Part shown: piece by piece, positions 56,711-64,000 of the stretch
How the letters are laid out: each line of letters opens with the position of its first letter
Position numbering within the stretch: position 1 is the stretch's first letter
Source: an uncultured Bryobacteraceae bacterium
GTDB lineage: Bacteria > Acidobacteriota > Terriglobia > Bryobacterales > Bryobacteraceae
Assembly: GCA_938027685.1 (NCBI GenBank)
Contig: CALJAM010000001.1
Span: 124,001-188,000, forward strand
DNA: 64,000 bases
Reading direction: 5' to 3'
Position numbers and translations under genes: made by a program
Notes under the pieces: generated by a model
Told to the model about the DNA's origin: nothing
The model's input: the letters and a program-made list of their open reading frames with translations, nothing else
The model's database searches: none

Positions 56711-57796
56711 ATGAGCGAAAGGATTTCACGCCGCGGATTCCTTGCTGCCGCGCCTGTCGCGGGAGGGGTGCGCGAACCGGTCGTCGTCGAGCCCTTCCCC
56801 GTCGAGCAAGGGAAAGTGCAGGCTGAGCCGCTGCGCATCGTGACGATGTACCGGTTCGAGCCGGAGGAGGTACGTCGGATCCAGGAGGCAGCCGGTGCCG
56901 TCAAGGTCGAGCTGATCATCGCCCGCACGCGCGAGGAGTTCCGGCAGCGCTTGCCCGAAGCCGAAGTAGTTTACGGCAGCCTGAGCGGGGCGGATCTGGA
57001 CTATGCGCCCCGCCTGAAATGGTTGCAGGCGGGAGCCGCGGGCGTCGAGTGGATGGATGCCAAGCTCCGTGCCAGTCCCGTGGTGGTGACCAACTGCGCG
57101 CGGATCTTCGCCCCCGGGATCTCGGAGACGGCCATGGGCATGCTGCTTTGTTTGACGCGCGGGATCACGAAGTACTACTTCCCCCAGTTCCTGCGCCGCG
57201 AATGGAAGCCGGTGGGCAGTCCCAAATCCGACGATCACATCGAGCTGGCAGGCCGCACGATGGGAATCGTGGGCATGGGCGGGATCGGCATGGCCGTGGC
57301 GCGTCGCGCGTACTACGGCTTCGACATGCGGATCGTGGGGACCGACGCCAAGCCTATACCCAAGCCTGAATATGTCGCCGAGCTGCACGACCCCGGCTGG
57401 TTCGACGAAATGGTGCCGCAGGTGGACGTCCTGGTCGCTGCCGCACCGCACACTCCGCAAACCGAGCGCATGTTCAACGAGCGCGTCTTCCGCCGCATGA
57501 GGCCTACAGCTTACTTTCTGGCGCTCTCGCGCGGACAGCTCTTCGACGACATGGCCCTGGTGCGGGCTCTCAAAGAGGGCTGGATTGCGGGCGCAGGATT
57601 GGACGTCTTCCCCAAGGAGCCGCCTCCGCCCGACCACCCGATCTTCGATTGCCCGAATGTGGTGATGACCATGCATACCTCCGGTTGGAGTCGCGACCGG
57701 CAACGCCGCCTGATCGAGTTCTTCGCGGAGAACGTGCGCCGCTACGTGCACGGCCTTCCGCTGCTGAACGTGGTGGACAAGCAAAGGGGGTACTGA
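56711..57796 (+). CDS. D-2-hydroxyacid dehydrogenase with Tat-like N-terminus
   Basis: A 361-residue NAD-dependent D-isomer-specific 2-hydroxyacid dehydrogenase. The Rossmann motif is GIVGMGGIGMAVA with an acidic residue at the end of the next strand (RIVGTD), indicating NAD. The catalytic trio is visible: Arg in ALSRGQLFDD, Glu in LDVFPKEPPPPDHPIFD and His in MTMHTSGWS; the usual NVGRG is ALSRG here. Unusually, the N-terminus reads SERISRRGFLAAAPVAGGV (2-20), a twin-arginine-like signal with a very short hydrophobic part. If exported, it would need a bound cofactor. It lies 52 bp after the sulfatase gene and 3 bp before the amidohydrolase gene. Confidence 0.83.
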   Translation: MSERISRRGFLAAAPVAGGVREPVVVEPFPVEQGKVQAEPLRIVTMYRFEPEEVRRIQEAAGAVKVELIIARTREEFRQRLPEAEVVYGSLSGADLDYAPRLKWLQAGAAGVEWMDAKLRASPVVVTNCARIFAPGISETAMGMLLCLTRGITKYYFPQFLRREWKPVGSPKSDDHIELAGRTMGIVGMGGIGMAVARRAYYGFDMRIVGTDAKPIPKPEYVAELHDPGWFDEMVPQVDVLVAAAPHTPQTERMFNERVFRRMRPTAYFLALSRGQLFDDMALVRALKEGWIAGAGLDVFPKEPPPPDHPIFDCPNVVMTMHTSGWSRDRQRRLIEFFAENVRRYVHGLPLLNVVDKQRGY

Positions 57797-57799
57797 GTC

Positions 57800-59509
57800 G
57801 TGCGAAAACTAGCGTGGCTGCTGGCACTCCCGACTGTCGCGCCCGTGGCTGAGACCGCCGACGTGGTTTACTACAACGCGAAGGTCATTACAATGTGGCC
57901 GGGCCGCCCGCTGGCGCAGGCCATCGCCATTCGCGGAAACCGGTTTCTGGCGGTTGGCTCCAATGAGGAGGTCCTGAAGCATGCGGGGCATGCGACGCGC
58001 CGGGTGGACCTGGGCGGACGCTGCGTCGTTCCGGGCCTCATTGACAGCCACACTCATCCGGTGGGGGCCGCGCTGAGCGAGCAGGAGGGGCCCGTCCCGA
58101 TCATGCACACCATCGCGGACATACAGGCCTATATTCGGCAACAGGCCGCGCGCCTGCCTCCCGATCGCATTATTGTTGTGCCCAAGGTTTACGCCACCCG
58201 ATTACGGGAACGTCGCTATCCGACACGCTACGAACTCGACGAGGCCGCTCCCGGGCGGCTCGTGCTGGCCGACAACGGCTATGCTTCGGTGCTTAGCTCA
58301 GCGCTGCTCGCCAAGATGAACATCACTCGCGATACTCCGCAGCCGCCCGATGGAAAGATCATCAAGGACGCCGACGGCGAGCCGACCGGCCTGATACTCG
58401 GTGCGCCTGGCCTGTTGGGACCGTTACGTCGCGCCCGCCAGCCCACGCCCCGCGATCTGGTCTGGGCGATCGAGAGCATGCAGAAGAAATACAACGAAGC
58501 CGGCATCACCAGCACGATCGACCGTGGACAAGGACCGGAAGGATTCCGCGCCTACCAGGAGCTGCGGCAGGCGGGTCGCCTCACCGTGCGCACCTACGTT
58601 ACGTTTCTCATCGGAGCCCAGGGCACGCCGCAGCAGGTGCGGCAAGAGATCATGCGCATTCCTTTCGTCACGGGCTTCGGCGACGAATGGCTGCGCGTGG
58701 GTTCGATCAAGACCATCGTAGATGGAGGGATCCTGATCGGCACCGCCTATCTGCGGGAGCCCTACGGCGAAAACACCTCGGTCTACGGCTACCATGATCC
58801 GGATTACCGCGGCGTCCTTTACGTGCCGAAAGAAAATCTGTTCGAGATGGCGCTGACGGCCAACCGCCTGGGGTGGCAGATGACCGCTCACACGGCGGGC
58901 GGCGGCGCCACCGATCTTCTGCTCGATGCCTACGAAGCGGCGGACCGCGAGCGGCCCATCCGCTCGCGGCGGTTCACCGTGAGCCACGGCAATTTCCCCA
59001 ACGAGGAGGCTCGAGCGCGCGCACGCCGCATGGGAGTGCTGTTCGATTGTCAACCCGCCTGGCACCACTTCGACGGCCCCGTTCTGAAGGACGTCTTCGG
59101 TCCCGCGCGGATGCGACATTTCATTCCCCTGCGTTCGCTGCTCGACGAGGGGATCATCGTTGCGGGCGGCTCCGATCACATGATCCGCTTTGATGCCCGC
59201 AGCGCCGTCAACCCCTACCATCCGTTTTTCGGCATGTGGATGGCGATCACTCGCCGTACCGCAGACGGCTCGGTGCTGGGCCCCGAACAGCGCATCAGCC
59301 GGGAGGAAGCGCTACGATTGTGGACGTTGAATGCCGCCTATCTGACCTTCGAGGAGAACCTCAAGGGATCGATCGAGCCTGGGAAACTGGCTGACTTCGT
59401 CGTGATCTCCAAGGACTACCTGAGCTGCCCGGAAGAGGAGATCAAGGACATCGAGGCGCTTCTGACCGTCGTGGATGGCCGTGAAGTGTATCGCCGGCCC
59501 GGCTGGTGA
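57800..59509 (+). CDS. Amidohydrolase, YtcJ-like (amidohydrolase family 3), secreted
   Basis: A 569-residue metal-dependent hydrolase. It has a signal peptide (1-19) from GTG 57800, an N-terminal beta-sandwich segment (DVVYYNAKVITMWPG), the metal-binding VPGLIDSHTHPVG (H-x-H), a long insertion typical of YtcJ, AHTAGGGATDLLLDAYE, VSHGNFP and GGSDHMIRFDARSAVNPY (final Asp/His), and the closing GSIEPGKLADFVVISKD. YtcJ relatives act on N-acyl or cyclic amide substrates, but the true substrate is unknown. It is the last gene of the sulfatase operon and is followed by a strong hairpin. Confidence 0.87.
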   Translation: MRKLAWLLALPTVAPVAETADVVYYNAKVITMWPGRPLAQAIAIRGNRFLAVGSNEEVLKHAGHATRRVDLGGRCVVPGLIDSHTHPVGAALSEQEGPVPIMHTIADIQAYIRQQAARLPPDRIIVVPKVYATRLRERRYPTRYELDEAAPGRLVLADNGYASVLSSALLAKMNITRDTPQPPDGKIIKDADGEPTGLILGAPGLLGPLRRARQPTPRDLVWAIESMQKKYNEAGITSTIDRGQGPEGFRAYQELRQAGRLTVRTYVTFLIGAQGTPQQVRQEIMRIPFVTGFGDEWLRVGSIKTIVDGGILIGTAYLREPYGENTSVYGYHDPDYRGVLYVPKENLFEMALTANRLGWQMTAHTAGGGATDLLLDAYEAADRERPIRSRRFTVSHGNFPNEEARARARRMGVLFDCQPAWHHFDGPVLKDVFGPARMRHFIPLRSLLDEGIIVAGGSDHMIRFDARSAVNPYHPFFGMWMAITRRTADGSVLGPEQRISREEALRLWTLNAAYLTFEENLKGSIEPGKLADFVVISKDYLSCPEEEIKDIEALLTVVDGREVYRRPGW

Positions 59510-59534
59510 AGGCCGCCCCGCACGAGGGCGGCCT
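59510..59534. terminator. Bidirectional hairpin between amidohydrolase and gpmA
   Basis: AGGCCGCCC (59510-59518) and GGGCGGCCT (59526-59534) form a perfect 9-bp stem with a seven-base loop, starting at the base after the amidohydrolase stop. It lies 15 bp beyond the gpmA stop of the converging gene. No T-run follows. Confidence 0.6.
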
Positions 59535-59548
59535 CACATCGCGCAATT

Positions 59549-60310
59549 TCAGGCCGGCTGCGGCTGGCGTCTGCGGCCCTGCGCCGCCACGGCCTCCATG
59601 GCCTTGCGCACAGCCTCGGGATCCCCGAGATAGTAGCTGCGCAGCGGCCGCAGATCCTCGTCCAGCTCGTAGACCAGCGGGATGCCGGTGGGTATGTTCA
59701 GGTGGACGATTTCCTCGTCGGAGATGTTGTCCAGATACTTGACTAGCGCGCGCAGGCTGTTGCCGTGGGCCGCGATCAGTACGCGCTTGCCCGACTTGAT
59801 GGCCGGCGCTATGGCTTCGTGCCAGTAAGGCAGGAAGCGCTCCACGGTGTTCTTGAGGCTCTCAGTCACCGGAATCAGGTGCTCGGGCAGATCGCGGTAG
59901 CGCGGATCGTGCCCGGGCCAGCGCGGATCGCTTTTCTCCAGCGGCGGCGGCGGGATGTCGTAACTCCGACGCCACAGCAGCACCTGCTGCTCGCCGAACT
60001 TCTCGGCCATCTCCGCCTTGTTCAGACCCTGCAGCGCGCCGTACATGCGCTCGTTCAGCCGCCAGGAAATCTGCACCGGGATCCACATCAGGTCCATCTC
60101 GTCCTGGACGATCCAGAGCGTGCGGATGGCGCGCTTGAGCACCGAGGTGAAGGCCAGATCGAACGTGAAGCCCTCGCGTTTGAGGATGCGCCCGGCTTCG
60201 CGCGCCTCCTCGATGCCGCGTTCGGACAGATCGACGTCGGTCCAGCCCGTGAAGCGGTTCTCCTTGTTCCAGACGCTTTCGCCGTGTCGTAGCAGGACTA
60301 ACTTATGCAT
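59549..60310 (-). CDS. gpmA: 2,3-bisphosphoglycerate-dependent phosphoglycerate mutase
   Basis: Interconverts 3- and 2-phosphoglycerate. 253 residues of the histidine phosphatase superfamily: [27 protein letters not shown] in register (phospho-His in RHGES), [25 protein letters not shown], the proton donor Glu in that segment, and [30 protein letters not shown] Shine-Dalgarno precedes the ATG. Its stop converges on the amidohydrolase gene. eno lies 38 bp upstream on the same strand, so the two consecutive glycolytic steps are likely co-transcribed. Confidence 0.95.
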   Translation of the reverse strand: MHKLVLLRHGESVWNKENRFTGWTDVDLSERGIEEAREAGRILKREGFTFDLAFTSVLKRAIRTLWIVQDEMDLMWIPVQISWRLNERMYGALQGLNKAEMAEKFGEQQVLLWRRSYDIPPPPLEKSDPRWPGHDPRYRDLPEHLIPVTESLKNTVERFLPYWHEAIAPAIKSGKRVLIAAHGNSLRALVKYLDNISDEEIVHLNIPTGIPLVYELDEDLRPLRSYYLGDPEAVRKAMEAVAAQGRRRQPQPA

Positions 60311-60348
60311 CGAACTCTCCCCCCTTTGTGCACTCGCGCCGGCCCGGC

Positions 60349-62933
<2,585 letters not shown>

Positions 62934-62987
62934 GGGGCTTCTCTTTCCTTATAGCAGACCGTGTCGCGACCCTGCCGGGAGCGACGC

Positions 62988-64000
62988 TTAGGCTTGCGCG
63001 GACAGGCCGATGATCAGCAAGGCGCCGACGAGGACGACGATACCGGCGGTCAGCAGCCGCCGGGCGCGGGGCGGCGCCTGCTTCCACTCGCCCGTGACGA
63101 GGCCCCAGAAGTTAGCCACCAGCACCATGACGGTCATGAACACAGGCCAGCCCACGATGGGCCCGTAGTTGCCGAGCCACGCCGCACCGGAACCATAGAA
63201 ATAGAAACCGAACAGCCATAGCACCCCCATGGCTACCGCCAGCAGCGAGTTGCGCAAGCCGGCGCTCGGCTCGCCTACAGCCCAGGTCCGGTTACGCCCT
63301 AGCAGGTAGAGGCAGTAACCGGCGTTGATCAGGAAGCCGGCCGAGACGGCTACCGCGAATACGGCGAAATTCGCCGCCGAAGGTCCGGCGCCCAGCCGTT
63401 GCGTCTCGGCCGCAATGGGTCCCCCGAAGGCAAAGCTGAAATTCATCATGGGCGACGCAATGCCGGAGGCTATGCAGATGGCCAACCCTTTAGCGAAGCT
63501 GCCTCGCTGCCTGCTTACCCCGACCGCCGTCGCTTCCTTCATCGCGCCCGCGCGCGAGCACAGCGCGACGCCCACGATCACCACCGCAAGCCCGGCGAAC
63601 AGCAGCAGGCCCCGGCGCGTCGCAAGCTGGTCCGGATGTAGAACGGCCAGCGGCACGATGGAGCCCACGGCCGCAGTCAGCGAGATGATGATGGCGAAGG
63701 CCAGCGCGATGCCCACACGCGCGATGCCGAGCCCGAACAGCACGGAGCCCACGCCCCATCCGGCGCCGAACAGGGCCGTGCGAGCCAGCACGGCTTCTCC
63801 CACAGCCGGGTAGGCCCACAAGGCCTCCGGAATGGCCGCCGTGACCATCAGCCAGGGCAAGGCCGCCATGGCCGTGATCGAGTAGATGAGCCACATTTTT
63901 TCCCACGCCCAGCCCCGAATGAATTTCTGCGGGAGCGCGAAACTGCCCTGCATGGCCGCTCCCAGCGCTACAACCAGCAATCCTGCCCACGAAACATCCA
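62988..64000 (-). CDS. rhaT: L-rhamnose/proton symporter RhaT (5' end outside window)
   Basis: Inner-membrane sugar:H+ symporter of the drug/metabolite transporter superfamily. At least 330 residues with about ten transmembrane segments. Sequence order matches E. coli RhaT: FIRGWAWEKMWL (compare the W-W-E-x-M-W segment), FGAGWGVGSVLFGLGIARVGIALAFAI, KGLAICIASGIASPMMNFSFAFG, NAGYCLYLL, GVLWLFGFYFYGSGAAWLG. The frame is open from TTG 63980 to the window edge (residues DVSWAG), and RhaT needs only a few more residues, so the true start probably lies just beyond base 64000. With rhaB it supports L-rhamnose use. Confidence 0.88.
   Translation of the reverse strand, partial: DVSWAGLLVVALGAAMQGSFALPQKFIRGWAWEKMWLIYSITAMAALPWLMVTAAIPEALWAYPAVGEAVLARTALFGAGWGVGSVLFGLGIARVGIALAFAIIISLTAAVGSIVPLAVLHPDQLATRRGLLLFAGLAVVIVGVALCSRAGAMKEATAVGVSRQRGSFAKGLAICIASGIASPMMNFSFAFGGPIAAETQRLGAGPSAANFAVFAVAVSAGFLINAGYCLYLLGRNRTWAVGEPSAGLRNSLLAVAMGVLWLFGFYFYGSGAAWLGNYGPIVGWPVFMTVMVLVANFWGLVTGEWKQAPPRARRLLTAGIVVLVGALLIIGLSAQA

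Overview
The window is GC-rich, gene-dense bacterial chromosome with many 4-bp start/stop overlaps. The gene mix points to an acidobacterium, probably of the Bryobacterales/Solibacteraceae type. It includes an Oar-like TonB-dependent receptor, Tat-type sulfatases, ThuA and FG-GAP/VCBS exoproteins, a class II type EPSP synthase, and an ECF sigma factor with a zinc-finger anti-sigma factor. This placement is an inference from family content; no rRNA or other marker is present. I found no tRNA, rRNA, CRISPR array, insertion sequence or prophage.

Layout. 1-9.7 kb: a 5'-truncated TonB-dependent receptor and a PL11-type rhamnogalacturonan lyase face a three-gene secreted operon (glycosylasparaginase, ThuA-like protein, VCBS-repeat protein). 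9.7-13.7 kb: aroA, a DUF389 membrane protein and a CPA2 cation/proton antiporter. 13.7-19.4 kb (mostly minus): M28 peptidase, sulfatase, PspC protein, gap, anti-sigma factor, ECF sigma factor. 19.4-25.2 kb: a TolC/adaptor/RND tripartite pump. 25.2-33.7 kb: phosphoesterase, uvrA coupled to an unknown deoxyhypusine-synthase-like gene and a CPBP protease, then mtnA coupled to a YjhG-type pentonate dehydratase. 33.7-39.2 kb: signal peptidase I, two poorly characterised proteins (one a permuted ATP-grasp), a LacI-like sensor lacking its DNA-binding domain, a MerR regulator and thiS. 39.3-46.5 kb: nuoACDEFGH without nuoB or nuoI-N. 46.8-52.5 kb: an MlaF-like ATPase coupled to mobA, a lytic transglycosylase, an AMIN/amidase, a class I glutamine amidotransferase, an Rrf2 regulator and clpP. 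52.5-59.5 kb: rhaB and a secreted beta-propeller diverging from a sulfatase / D-2-hydroxyacid dehydrogenase / amidohydrolase operon. 59.5-64 kb: gpmA, eno, glgC and rhaT (cut by the window end).

How it fits together. A plant or algal polysaccharide theme runs through the window: rhamnogalacturonan lyase, TonB receptor, rhamnose transporter, rhamnulokinase, two sulfatases and a pentonate dehydratase. These feed lower glycolysis (gap, gpmA, eno), glycogen synthesis (glgC) and respiration (nuo). Several exported enzymes carry twin-arginine-like N-termini.

The most unusual features are: the divergent Tat-signal locus at 54-59.5 kb, which includes a dehydrogenase with a Tat-like N-terminus; the LacI-fold protein without a helix-turn-helix; the split nuo operon; two translationally coupled gene pairs of unclear logic (uvrA with the DHS-like gene, mtnA with yjhG); and a recurring -10-like hexamer placed so close to start codons that leaderless translation looks common.
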